38,605 nt of DNA from Perkinsus olseni (taxonomy: Eukaryota; Perkinsozoa; Perkinsida; Perkinsidae), in NCBI GenBank assembly GCA_013115135.1, contig JABANP010000499.1, positions 1-38,605 on the forward strand. Reading direction: 5' to 3'. Below are positions 11,050 through 21,430 of this stretch, piece after piece. The notes under the pieces are model-generated. The model was not told the origin of the DNA. It made no database searches and saw only the letters and a list, made by a program, of their open reading frames with translations. Position 1 is the first letter of the stretch, and the number at the start of each line of letters is the position of its first letter. The position numbers and the translations under genes were made by a program.

Positions 11050-12730
11050 AGCTAATCCGACGAGTGTGACGCGGCTGGTCGACCCCTGGTAGTGCGCGAC
11101 TTTTCGACATTCTCGAGACTCTGGTCATGTTCCATCAACGTAATCTGCTGCGCTGGGGTGCTCCCATGTCAGATCTCTGTTCAGGGCGATATCGGCCTTG
11201 TGAGCCTCCTCTGGTTCTCTGGCCTGGTTATTGGCAGGCCTGGCTCAAATGGAAGCTTGAATTCGAGGTCTTTGATAATCAGGCCTCCCTCGGGGACTCC
11301 CATTGGCGTACACGGCGGCCTTGTTCTGCCTCGGCCTCTACTTGGGTATTAAATGAAGTCTCACAGTAAACCACCAAAGGAAGGGTGGTTGATAATCTAC
11401 GATTGCTCATCAAGCCCCGCAAAATGGGAACTAGATACAGCATCGACAGACTCGTACTGAAACGGGGAGGGGAGAAATTGTCGATCACCCAAGTCAAAGT
11501 GGAAGTAAAATGACGGAAGGGAAATGACTCAATACCTATTATGGAAGGGACCTAAAAGCTGTTCATTTGCGAGTCTGAACAGCCCAGGAGGCAAACACTA
11601 TCGGCGAGCCTCCATCAGCGAAGACATCGCAGGTGTACGAACCCAGTGTACCGTACACCCCATCCTGCCACGAGGAGATGGCCAAGTAGATAAACAGGAC
11701 TGAGGGGCCCAGGAATTGATTCAACACAAGCGACTACTTCAAGGTTTGTTTATTCTGAACAGGACTAGACTACGCTACTGGTAATTTAGTTAGTACGTAT
11801 TATTAATGTACGATACACAATCACACGGGTATATGCCACCCAACACTGCGGAATTTATTTATATGCTCACTTAGTCGAGTCTCCCATTCACGCTGCCGTG
11901 CCTGAAACGAGAACACCTAGGAAAGCTTAGGACAATCGAGCCAGGCTCGCCGAACCTTCAAACAACTAAGTTCGAGCAGATCTCCCTGGTACGCCACGCA
12001 CACGCCACAAAAATTGGCTGGCGACTCTCAACGACCGGTAAAAGCGATAGCCCTTTGGGGCGCGATCCAAAAGGACATTTCGGCGCAAAAGAGAAGCGCC
12101 GAGATGAAGCGGTCAAGATAAACAGTGTACTGCTTACGAAATCAGAGATAGGAAGCACATCGGGTCTTCGCTCGATGGCCGCTGCAACAGCTCGAGGGCG
12201 GTCCCTCTCGATGGCGGCGAGGTGCTCGACGATGCTGCCGACCAGAAGCCACCCTGCCTGGCCGGTGGATTCGGGATTATACCTGCAATTACTCCTATGC
12301 GTGTAATCTATACACATCAGGCCACAAACCACTACGATGAAAGAGATGACTTCGCACGAGCTACTCGACATAGCTGGGGTCACGTAGACACTCGGATCAA
12401 ACCAGTGACGCTTTGGAGGGGCGCGAGTTGACTTCTGCCATGAGTCAACTCAACGAGAGATTGAGATCTAGATTTCCCCTTCGTGTGTATCTGGATTTAG
12501 CCTCCAGACTGGCCGTTCAAGTTTTCCGCAAACGTTCATATACATCAGGCAAACAATCATCAAAGCTACTATGATTAACGAGCCGGCTTCCTTCAACAAG
12601 ATGCGAGGAATTGCATGATCAAGATTGGGTTCCTCTCAGACAGGCACCTCCACCAGCGGAGTATGCCCTACTGGAGTCTGCCTTGAGAACTGTATGCGAT
12701 ATCACAGATTTCAATAGGAACGGGCTTCGT
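11050..12730. other. Stretch without a supported gene
   Basis: Open frames on both strands are short and none shows a recognisable domain. An AT-rich block at about 11740-11870 probably separates the deacetylase gene from the ankyrin gene. A minus-strand frame at 12383-11958, with VEHLAAIERDRPRAVAAAIE, could be an exon but has no support beyond its composition. Confidence 0.4.
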
Positions 12731-12739
12731 TATGGAAGC

Positions 12740-14060
12740 AAAAACGCCATCGCGGACTCAATGTCCAATCCATGAGCAAGGAACAGCTGAGTAGTGAAGA
12801 GACTCACCCGCCTTCCGTGCAGCATACCATCCGACCGCTGGGGACAATACTGGCCAAGTACGGATACACCCAACCGAACCTTGAACGATGAATACTGATC
12901 CAATTCGTACTGCGAGTATGGCCCACCATTCTGGCGATAGTTTACAGTCCATGCCCGGACCGGTGAAGGACATGGCCGCGGACGAATGGTCGATCGCGTC
13001 AAAGCCGCAAAGCAACACCTGAATCGAAAGAAAGACGTTGTAGGTGAGGAAGAAATCCCCATTCCCCAACGGAATGAGTCAGCCCGTCCATCTCCTTTCA
13101 ATCAGTAGATTTGCAGCGTAAACACTCGCACAGACGCGGAGGCTCCACATGACAGTTGGAAAAAAGCGCTACAGGAGCAGTACTCACCATCATGTCCGGC
13201 CGCCATTGCTCTACCACTGGCCGCACTATTCGTGTGATGACATCGACATATTCTCGATCACCATCACCTTCATGCATCTCGAAGTTGAGGTTCATGCCAA
13301 CTGACTCGGGAACAGCTTCATCTCCTGAGGCGATACAGGCTAGAGCGACATGGACGGCGGCTCGGTAGGCTTTCAACCTTCGAGGGAAGTCACTATGGAC
13401 TCGAAAAGCAGATCGAGGGATCTTCAACGGGCGAAGAACACGAGCAGAGACGCCTTTTACCCAAGTCTTCGTGCCAACCCGTTCCAGGCATGACGTAATC
13501 GCCAGTCCTGTCAGGCCCGTATCGGTGTATGGAGAAAGTCAACACCCGTGGATCATCATAAAAAGCCGTCTCGTTGCCATTGCCATGGTGAACCTGAGAG
13601 AAGTTGTGCTCCCTTCCAGTCGACACTCGACTGGAAATGCTCTGACATCGACGTCGAGTATCATAATCCTCTTGTCTCCTGGTAATGAATTAAGTAACTC
13701 CTTCACAGCGAACGCTACTGCATTTATAAAGCAGAAACCAAGACTTATCTGAAGGATCAACCACCACCATCAGCTCTGCCAACTTGCACCCGCCACTCAC
13801 CTCGTTCCCAATCGGAAGTTTCTTCAAAGCCTTAGCCTCGGGAGAATCGGTGCAAGAAGGAGGCGAGGGTGATTCTGATACGGCACTCGGAAAAGGACTC
13901 ACTCGGTAGTGTACTTACCTTTAGCCCGACCTTGGCATACAGTGATGAGCAGGCGGCAAGCGTCGGCCTCGGCAGAGCTGATCCGGCCTTCTGTGCCCAA
14001 ACATTCTGGACAGAACCTGGGAGGTTCGAAGCCTCAGGGGACAGAATTGACAATGCGACA
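12740..14060 (-). CDS. Histone deacetylase, class II-like (catalytic exons)
   Basis: Exons read in order: LGFCFINAVAFAVKELL then ILDVD (13748-13647), a 53-nt intron, and VHHGNGNETAFYDDP then VLTFSIHRYG and PGTG (13593 to about 13485). Next come GMNLNFEMHEGDGDREY and RPVVEQWRPDMM, ending near 13190, then VLLCGFDAIDHSS (about 13020). These match the zinc-amidohydrolase deacetylase fold. The DxDxHHGNG motif supplies zinc and base residues, and GFDA gives a metal-binding Asp. Such enzymes remove acetyl groups from histone lysines. An exon at about 14000-13920 (GSALPRPTLAACSSLYAKVG) may be the preceding helix; the GGHHA part and N-terminus were not found. The C-terminal EGGY loop may be degenerate (SAVGWYAA). 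Assignment to the family is firm; class II is a judgement from the motif spelling. Confidence 0.8.
13614..13636. repeat. Perfect hairpin inside the deacetylase intron
   Basis: ttccagtcga, spacer cac, tcgactggaa: 10-bp arms with a 3-nt spacer. It takes up 23 of the 53 nt of the intron at 13646-13594, which splits the catalytic DxD|VHHGNG motif. Confidence 0.95.
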
Positions 14061-16390
14061 TTATATCAAAGACCATTGGGAATTTCGGCCGAGATACGAA
14101 GTTGGTTTTTTGAACGGCCTTCGAGAACGCTGCATCCATCAAAATGAAGATTTGTGAAAGCGAAAATCGGCTTAACGGCTATCTGCTAATCGGTGATTTC
14201 GGACCAGACGATAATTCAGGTTATTAAGACGAGAAATGGATATTTTAATTCGATAACCCTGCGCCGATGGTTGAAGTCCGATTTGGTCGAGGTGCTGTAC
14301 ACCTGCCTAGGTCTCTGACAGCTAGGTACTACATATGCGTTCAGTGCGAATAGAATGCGATGCTTTTCATGACGGATACGCTGAGAAGTTTATCGACGGA
14401 GAAACTCAGCTTGACTCCAGTGCTGGAGCACGAGTATTTTCGTCGCAATCTTCGTCCGGCGCAGGCTTACCATTTCCTGTCTCTGAAGTCTTTCATAAAA
14501 AGAACATCGTGCCCTAGAGGATATGGAAGGCAAAATGAATGCCATCCATGACCACAGTCAGGGTTGTCGCACACCAACAGACAGCGTTCGTTGTCACCCT
14601 TCTTGCATTGGCAGCACCTAGAGCAGTTGATGGCGTCGCTACGTCAATACGTGCACGTACTTGACGGATTCTGTGCTATCAGAACTCTTGGCCGGTGAGT
14701 CCTGATGATACAAAAGACGATAAGGAGAGCAGATGGGCTCTAAGCCGAAGGAAGATGGCTGCGAAAGGTTGTCCGTTCGACCCCCCCCCCCACCACGATA
14801 TGGCCAAGCAAAGAATATCAAAATTGCGGCAAAGGTAAGCTTTATTGATAAGAAGTTGAGGCCCTGAACAAGCCGGGGCGGACTTGGTGGTGAGCGAACG
14901 GGTGCATCATACAGGAGATCTCTCGATTATACCGACTCTCCTAGACCTACTCCGGTATCATCTCCCTCGATTCCCAAATAAAAGGGAACGTGATGGCACG
15001 CCGGACGAGCGAGGACCAACGCGACCGGTGCCTCATCAGCGAGGACCTGCAATATCCCCAAGTCTGGGCGGCACGAGACGAGTGGCATCTCACTCTCTGC
15101 AGAGCATCCCTAGTCAATCCACATCGCAATAGGGCGGCACTTAAGGTGTGCGTGTCCATTATGCATCTCCAGGCACTTCAGCTCGCCGCCGGCCAATTAT
15201 AGAGCAACACTGCTTCGACGCCAGGTCCACCCCCTGAGTAACTTCTGGGATGCGGCCGTCAGATTTCGGATAGTCACCACCCAGGAAAGCGGCTTACTCG
15301 CTGCTTCAAAACCCTTCCTGAATTAATGTGTTGGTCAATAGCTTGCAGGTCGCGGAGATAATCTTCGCTATGGACTCCAGTGGCAGCGATCTGCGGAAGT
15401 TATAAATCAGCCAATCCGGGATAACTCTCCACCGTGCACCTCATCGAGCGTGACTTCCCGGGACGCATCGGACACCCATTCGCACGCCTTTGAAAGTGTC
15501 CGGTGTGAGGCCCGGGCCACTCTCCGGCGCCGCAGCTTCTTCACGATCTCCTCCAACCACCTGACTCCAGTCAAGTCAGTATACTCAAGAAGACACCGCG
15601 GTCCTTACTTCCCTCCCTTATCCTGACCCCCACCTTCATGCTCCACAAAAATAGGGTTGAAGAATATGATAGGCTTCTTGCAGGAGCTGGTCGATGGAGG
15701 AGTTCGGGAAGTACTGAACTGAGGTCTAACAGGCCCGACCAAGCCTGGTTCAAGCCCACCTGCTCGCACGTCTCGTGGGGGAAGATACGTCGCTGGGCGT
15801 GTACTCGGAAGATCGATCCTCATAGGAGAGATGGCTAGGGCTCGACTGGCAAACAGAAGTCGGTGGAATACGAGCCAGGCCCAGACGATGCGGATCACTC
15901 GCGGTGAGAGGGGACAGTGACTAAGTCTCATATCTCGACAGCCTGTCGACAGCAGGCATATGAATCACGAATTGTTTTATTTTGTTCGCGATTCATAAGC
16001 TTCAATAAACAAATGCGAAGCAACCTTACAAACTCCGGCTAGTTATGGAAGCTCTGATACGGATATCGCGTATCCCTGTCCCCAGGGAGCCATGTATCCT
16101 ACCTCTAATCGTGTCTCTGCCATCAGGTCCAGCGACGGGCTCGATGAATCATACTCAGTAGGCGATATTATACGTCGACGCTTTAGTATGGGTGGAGACG
16201 TCTGCTCTGGTGACGGTGGTGGAGGGAGTATCGGAGTCTAGAAGAGATAGCTCCCGATGATAGATCAAAACACAGATATCTTCGGTGGCTGCATCAGCCA
16301 GCCCAAGTGAATGCACTTCGCTTAGTGCTGTCAGCGATAGCAATGATAAGCGACAATAGACACGTCAAATTGTGCCTTCCCCCGGCCTCC
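14060..16390. other. Poorly coding stretch
   Basis: No exon could be supported by domain or consistent splicing. The missing N-terminus of the deacetylase may lie at 14100-14600. A run of 11 Cs occurs at 14781-14791. An AT-rich inverted repeat (tgaatcacgaa ... ttcgcgattca) at about 15959-15996 could be a gene boundary. Confidence 0.4.
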
Positions 16391-16396
16391 AACGAC

Positions 16397-16680
16397 TCAC
16401 GGCTCGTTATCGTAAGCAGCTATCCTCCTCCGCACCGTTTCTAGCTCCTCTGGGCTCAAATCATCGATGACCATCGACTTGGCCTTGCCAAGGGGGAGAA
16501 ATTCATAGTCGCCGTCCTCGTACCGTACGGAAGCGCCAATGTGATAGTCATGCCTGAGGCAAACCGGCTGATCGAGTGTGCTCCCCGGCAAACTCCATGT
16601 GGAGAGTCTCCACTAGAGACGGCAAACATGTTACTCTCTTGTCGAGTGACTTCAAATCTTGCATCATTGTACCACACAAT
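16397..16680 (-). CDS. C-terminal exon of an unrecognised protein
   Basis: The minus strand gives GASVRYEDGDYEFLPLG and then DDLSPEELETVRRRIAAY before TGA at about 16399-16397. Composition and the acidic helical tail look coding. The upstream frame (FEVTRQESNMFAVSSGD) shifts near a short inverted repeat, gtctctagtggagac, at about 16610, so a small intron probably lies there. Family not recognised. Confidence 0.45.
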
Positions 16681-16779
16681 GCTAGTGCTAGGCTAAGCTG
16701 CGCTGGATATTTCTATTACTCACTCTATTACTGACTCAAGTACACATACTTATCCTTCAAGTTGCCCCGTTGCGCTACA

Positions 16780-17260
16780 ACCACAGTGGTTGAACCACTC
16801 ATGATCTGGAAATGATCAATGGGATCGAACAATCGATATTGAGGAGATGCAGAGATTAGTGGCCCAGTCTTGAACCTCAAGCCAGTGGCTTGAAGCCATC
16901 AACCAGGAGGGCCGACCAGATCGCAGATGCAATTAGCGACACTTGTCGCCATTATTATAGAGGTGGTTCGATGGCATCATTTTAGAGTATGCTTCGAACA
17001 GCATGACGGTGATATTGCGTCTACCGTAATGAGGCAGTACCATAGTCTGTTGTCGTACTGTAAATAGTTTGATAGTCCAAAAGATAGGAAGACGCAGGAG
17101 ATTCACACCAAGGGTTGAAGTCGAGTTCACGAGTGTTCAACACTTGTGAACTTCTTGTGTCTGCTTGCAACACTCAGTGTTGCAAGTACCCACAAGAAGT
17201 CAGTACTCTCTAGCAGGAAGTTCCTGCACCAAGTTTTCTCATAGGGAACTTCCCTATGGG
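16780..17260. repeat. Cluster of hairpins
   Basis: Successive inverted repeats: caacca-cag-tggttg (about 16780-16794), caagcca-g-tggcttg (16878-16892) and gttcacgagtgtt-c-... (17125-17151, one mismatch). These are followed by cttgcaacac-tca-gtgttgcaag (17164-17186), nested in acttcttgtg ... cacaagaagt (17150-17200), then gcaggaa-g-ttcctgc (17213-17227) and catagggaa-c-ttccctatg (17240-17258). The arm sequences are unrelated to each other, and spacers are 1 or 3 nt. Confidence 0.9.
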
Positions 17261-17636
17261 AAGGTACTGCAAAACCCAACTGATGCTAGCCAACGGGGTT
17301 CACTTTGAGAGGGTGTATGCGCAACGTTGTATACTCCTAGGAGCCCGAATGCGGCATGAATATCCCAAGCTCAGCATGCTTTCATGATGAGAACTCCCAC
17401 ACAGGAAATACCTGCCTACCCTTACTTACCACTTCATCACCTTCCCAATGATCCGGGTTGTGCCGAGTTGCCTGGCGACCATCTTATCGATAAGCCATCG
17501 CGGATCCTCAGGATTCTGGGATGGGTACTGCCATTCTTTCATGAGCCGCCGACGACCGCTGAAAATGCACAGCGCAGTCGTGAGCGCAGCAGAGAAAAGT
17601 AGATTTCCCGAAGAGTAAGGTATTTTCCCTGGACTA

Positions 17637-17930
17637 TCACTTTTCATCGCTGACGTCCAGCACTTCCAGATGCTTCTCTGGCACCATGAGCCACTTGTCG
17701 GTGGCTGTTAGCTTGACCTTCCACCTGTGAAAGTAACCCGATCAGATACAACACGCTAGACTCCACGACGACACGCGATGAGCATGATAGAGTTCAACTC
17801 GAGATCGCAGTTACAGCACGGAAGTACCGGTGAAGATCACGGGTGATGGCTGTTCCTTCCAGCCCATCGAAGTGACTGTGGCTGCAAACTCCACACAAGC
17901 GAACCCTGCATCCTGAAAATAAACCGCTTA
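17637..17930 (-). CDS. 3' end of an unrecognised gene
   Basis: The final exon 17724-17637 encodes WKVKLTATDKWLMVPEKHLE and VLDVSDEK, then TGA, behind a good 3' splice site (tttcacag). An upstream exon candidate at about 17915-17810, behind ttttcag, contains GLEGTAITRDLHRYF. A pattern of GL...NG/G followed by (R)WxVKL...LxVL occurs in small beta-barrel, KOW/SH3-like modules; that is only a resemblance. The gene at 19652-19966 has a similar feel. Confidence 0.4.
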
Positions 17931-17939
17931 TAGTGCTAC

Positions 17940-19640
17940 AGTTTCGGCGGTCGTTGGGCTGGCGTGCGAAACACTAATATATTTTACACAACCCGAAGTT
18001 CAGCGATGGGGAATCAGCGACGATAAGGCAAGCTATCGTATCTCGTATTCTCGAGTATCAGCGAATCCTCTCAAGTATGATTTTGTGTGCTGCCCTCTTT
18101 TCCCATCATGCCGTGGCTATCAATACCATCTCTGAGGGCTGACGATTCATTGGCGAGTTGCTCTCAGCTCATCAGCGATGAAATTCATTGGCCTCGAGAG
18201 TGTTGACGGTAAATGTTTGGGTGAATAACTGTGCATGGTAAATACCGATCTTCTGCCTTCCTCGGAAGAGGGAAGGGAGAATGGAGCGCAATACACCTTT
18301 CGACAAGATAGTGCAGGACGGGCACTGCCCGTCCCCACGTTTCCCTTCCTACCAGACAATGGCCCGATCGCAATGGGGCGGGGTGCTCGGCGTCGGCCAC
18401 AATAAGTCCAGACCTAAACTGTATTGAGCACTGGTGGGGAAATCTGGCTCTGCTTGTCTAATGGGTGGCCGAGGTCTCTACGAGCCGTATGTGAGTCACA
18501 TAGGAGTCGTATGCTCGTAGGCTACGAGCATACGCCGACAAGACCGCCCTCAGGAAGGTCATTTGAAACTCACGTCCATAAGAGTTCTCGGACGAAGGGA
18601 ACCCGGACCCGAACTCAGGGAACATCAAGTAATGCCGAGTCTGCGAGCACGACCACCGCCTATCATCGGCGGCGAATCGATCATTATGCGCCACGAGGTG
18701 CAGATCGACGGAAAATGCGTAACGAGGTAACTTTGTAGCGTACTAGGAGCACTGCCTCTGAGGCAGGATAATAGCGGCGAAATGGGTGTACGATGTACCG
18801 CGATTCGTCCATGAGGCTCATGCCCTGGACCTGCATTGGACGAGACGGTCATGCTATGAGCGTGGGATGAGCGTTTCGCCCAGGGTATCTTCAGTGCCAA
18901 AGGTTTTGATCCATTGTTCATTTCGTCTAAAGCTTTTATCTTCCGACAAAAATGTGCTCGTCTCGTCTACCATTTTTCAGCATTCGCTCATTTCATCTAC
19001 GATTCCGCACGAAAGACACGAAAGATCGTCGTGAGACTCTCACGGTGAGAGTCAATCCATGAAACGGCGAGGCAGCAAAGAATCGACCGAAAACTCGTCG
19101 AACTTTTCGAGGCGAAAAGATCGTGAATGAACTGGAGGTGGACGAATAGAGCTGAACGAGAGTAACGTGGACGAGTCATCCAGGACGACTCTACTAGAGT
19201 CACTCTCAGCGTATGAATCCGCTCATGGACGAAAAACATCATGGGCAAGAGGTCTCAGTATGATTGGGGGTACCCAGGCTTTCGTGCCCGTCGCGTATTA
19301 CCTTGTTACCTTATGACTGCATATCTCAAGATACCCTCAGCACGCGCTCTATTATAGAGCTTCCATATATTCAGAGCGAATAATGATTCACTAACAATTT
19401 CGCGCTTATTCACTCCGCGTTCTTTACACTGTATAGTATACAGTAACGAAACGGACGATGAGACGGTTGATCGATGTTTCGGCGAATTCCCCTTCTCAAA
19501 ATACATAAGCCCTTTGAGTCGGACATAAGTCCGACTCAGACGTGCAAACACGACGGAAATAGCTCAGATTTTGCGACGAGCATAAAGGGTTGGCGCCTTC
19601 TGCACATCAATCAGAAGGAAGTAATTCACAATCGTCTAGC
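17940..19640. other. Stretch with repeats and hairpins, no supported gene
   Basis: Open frames on both strands overlap heavily and show no domain. The stretch contains perfect hairpins at 18508-18534 (13-bp arms, 1-nt spacer), 19035-19053 (9-bp arms, 1-nt spacer) and 19515-19538 (10-bp arms, 4-nt spacer). It also holds one copy of a dispersed repeat (18871-19005). Confidence 0.6.
18871..19005 (+). repeat. Dispersed repeat, copy 1
   Basis: Diverged from copies at 25221-25356 (+) and 26142-26009 (-). Shared landmarks in order are CCAGGGTAT, a TTTTGATCC-like block, a TTCATTTCGTC-like block, a CCATTTTTC-like block and CTACGATT. The 17-mer cgcgattcgtccatgag at 18799-18815 recurs exactly, inverted, beside copy 3. 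Confidence 0.7.
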
Positions 19641-19651
19641 GACCAGCCGCG

Positions 19652-19966
19652 CTACCCGATCTCACCTTCGTAGATAGAGTCATAGCGTATGCCATTGCTC
19701 GCGAAACTCGGCGGCGGACGTTCCTCGATGAGCTTGAGGTTCCGCAATCGAACGGCAATTTCCGATCTCCGACCACTCCGGGAGATCACGATGCGAGCCG
19801 AGCGCTCCTGTTCATTCACCTGAGGCATAACCACTCTATCTCGCAATGTCATCGGAGACCCTGGACCCCAGTATACATCTAAAACTTCTCCGATAATGCC
19901 GTTGAACTGTGGCTTTCGCTCCAGCCCCTTTATCTTGACAGTATCCCCGCGCCGCAAGAAGACCAT
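19652..19966 (-). CDS. Small protein with SH3/KOW-like barrel signature
   Basis: An uninterrupted frame of 104 residues starts at ATG 19966 and ends at TAG. It reads LRRGDTVKIKGLERKPQFNG, IIGEVLDVYWGPGSP, a central RIVISRSGRRSEIAVRLRNL and a basic/proline tail. The pattern of GD-VxIxGL--NG-xGxV followed by V-x-L-x-NL is that of small beta-barrel modules (KOW or SH3-like). These bind nucleic acid or protein, and are frequent appendages in alveolate proteins. No partner domain is attached, so an upstream exon may be missing. Function not assigned. Confidence 0.55.
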   Translation of the reverse strand: MVFLRRGDTVKIKGLERKPQFNGIIGEVLDVYWGPGSPMTLRDRVVMPQVNEQERSARIVISRSGRRSEIAVRLRNLKLIEERPPPSFASNGIRYDSIYEGEIG

Positions 19967-20159
19967 TTTGAAAGCAAAGCTGATGATAAGCTGCTAATCA
20001 CAACAGGGCCCCCTACTGTTCCTCGGTAGGAGTTGCTCCTGAGGAGACATACCCTGAAACTTTCATGATGAAAGCCACGAATTGGATAGCCGAGGAATAC
20101 TAGTCTGTAATCAGTATAACACGACAATAGCGATTCTGATAAAATCCATAATATCAAAC

Positions 20160-21425
20160 ATTAGTTTCGGAACGAGCATTATTAGCTCTAGAGGGCATGT
20201 CATGTCCCCTGCCATTCGATTGCGTCAGCACATAATCACACGGCTCGATCAATGATGGACCATCATAGCACAACCAGCCCAGTAACAAAACCAATATCCC
20301 TGTCGGGGATCCCCGAGCGCAGACTCGAGAACAGACCCCCTGATTATCAGAGGGTCTGTCCTCGAGTCTGCGCCTCATATTCAGAGAGTCAGGGCCCTGA
20401 TATATGCACATCATTTCAGACCAACGCTGGGTCCGTAGCGATATCAGGCAAACCAATCCTCGTGGTCTCGTCCTGCCCACCGCAAAGGACCAACTTCTGA
20501 AGTTCCCCCGCGTTGTAGCTTATCGCAGTAGTGAAACTGCGCTCACTAGACTACTGACTCTAATTCGTTTTCCGCCACAGGTGGGATTGATTCGCATGCT
20601 CGGTGAAGGACTGTAAGAAACGCTTCTGTCATGCAAAGTTTGTATATGGGGATGGTAGTTTCCGTTCTGCTCCTCCTCGTAATGGTCTCTTTTTCTCAGA
20701 TATCGAGAGTCCGCTCTCGCTTGCCGCTCTAAAGCTTGGATGGTCACGCTCGATCTAGACTCTAAATTTTAGAGTCGGTCATGATTAACTTAACCGGATT
20801 AAGGCCTGGAGGATTCATTTTACCTCAACTGATATTCGATGTTGCTATTTCCATATAAATCAGAACATCCATGCCCATACCACTGTGAAGTGTGGGCTGC
20901 AGCTGCACGTTGCTGCGGCAGCAATGCTGCCAGGCTGGCAGTGCCAGCAACCACAATCGAAATGACAATGGTCTCCGAGATCTTATCAATCTACGAGGGC
21001 TCTGCCGCGTGACGCGGCCCGTGGGGAGACGCGGCTCGCGTCTCCACAGAGACCGTATACCCCAAGCACGGTCAGTCGTGGAAGTGGAGGGTGATCGAGT
21101 ACGCATTTCTACTAAGGAAGAATGCAAGCCGCCCCTCGACACTTACATCAAAACTTCATCGATTCCTAGCTGTCGACACCAGAGCTTCATCCAGAGCTGC
21201 GCAGGCGACGCACGCACCTCCTCCGCCCTGCCGGATTGCGCACCCTTGAGACTCGAGCGGATTCCACTCACTGGAAATTTCCTGGCTACATTATTTCGCT
21301 CCATTCATTTATTACATTCCATTATCTCCAGGTGCATTATCACCAGCCACCGTAACTCAACACGACGACAGAGCAGGGAGAACCGTTACAAACAAAGCTG
21401 ATCATTAATGTGTATATTGAGCCAC
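20160..21425. other. Non-coding or unresolved stretch with large hairpins
   Basis: No exon could be supported. It holds a 55-nt nested inverted repeat (20318-20372: cgcagactcgag and acagaccc pair with their complements), with the perfect palindrome cggggatccccg beside it (20304-20315). Further hairpins are at 20758-20776 (gactctaaa-t-tttagagtc) and 21025-21045 (ggagacgcg-gct-cgcgtctcc). The 169-codon plus-strand frame at 20892-21401 shows no domain. Confidence 0.55.
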
Positions 21426-21430
21426 TCCAC

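Noticed and set aside
14781..14791. Run of 11 Cs as a regulatory or fragile element
   Set aside because: A single homopolymer with no context; could also be a sequencing artefact.
16780..17260. CRISPR-like array of palindromes
   Set aside because: Arms are all different, spacing is irregular and there is no repeated unit; the genome is eukaryotic.
20892..21401. The longest plus-strand open frame of its region (169 codons)
   Set aside because: Its composition is Arg/Ser-rich with no domain, it crosses a strong hairpin, and no splice partner is seen; most likely chance.
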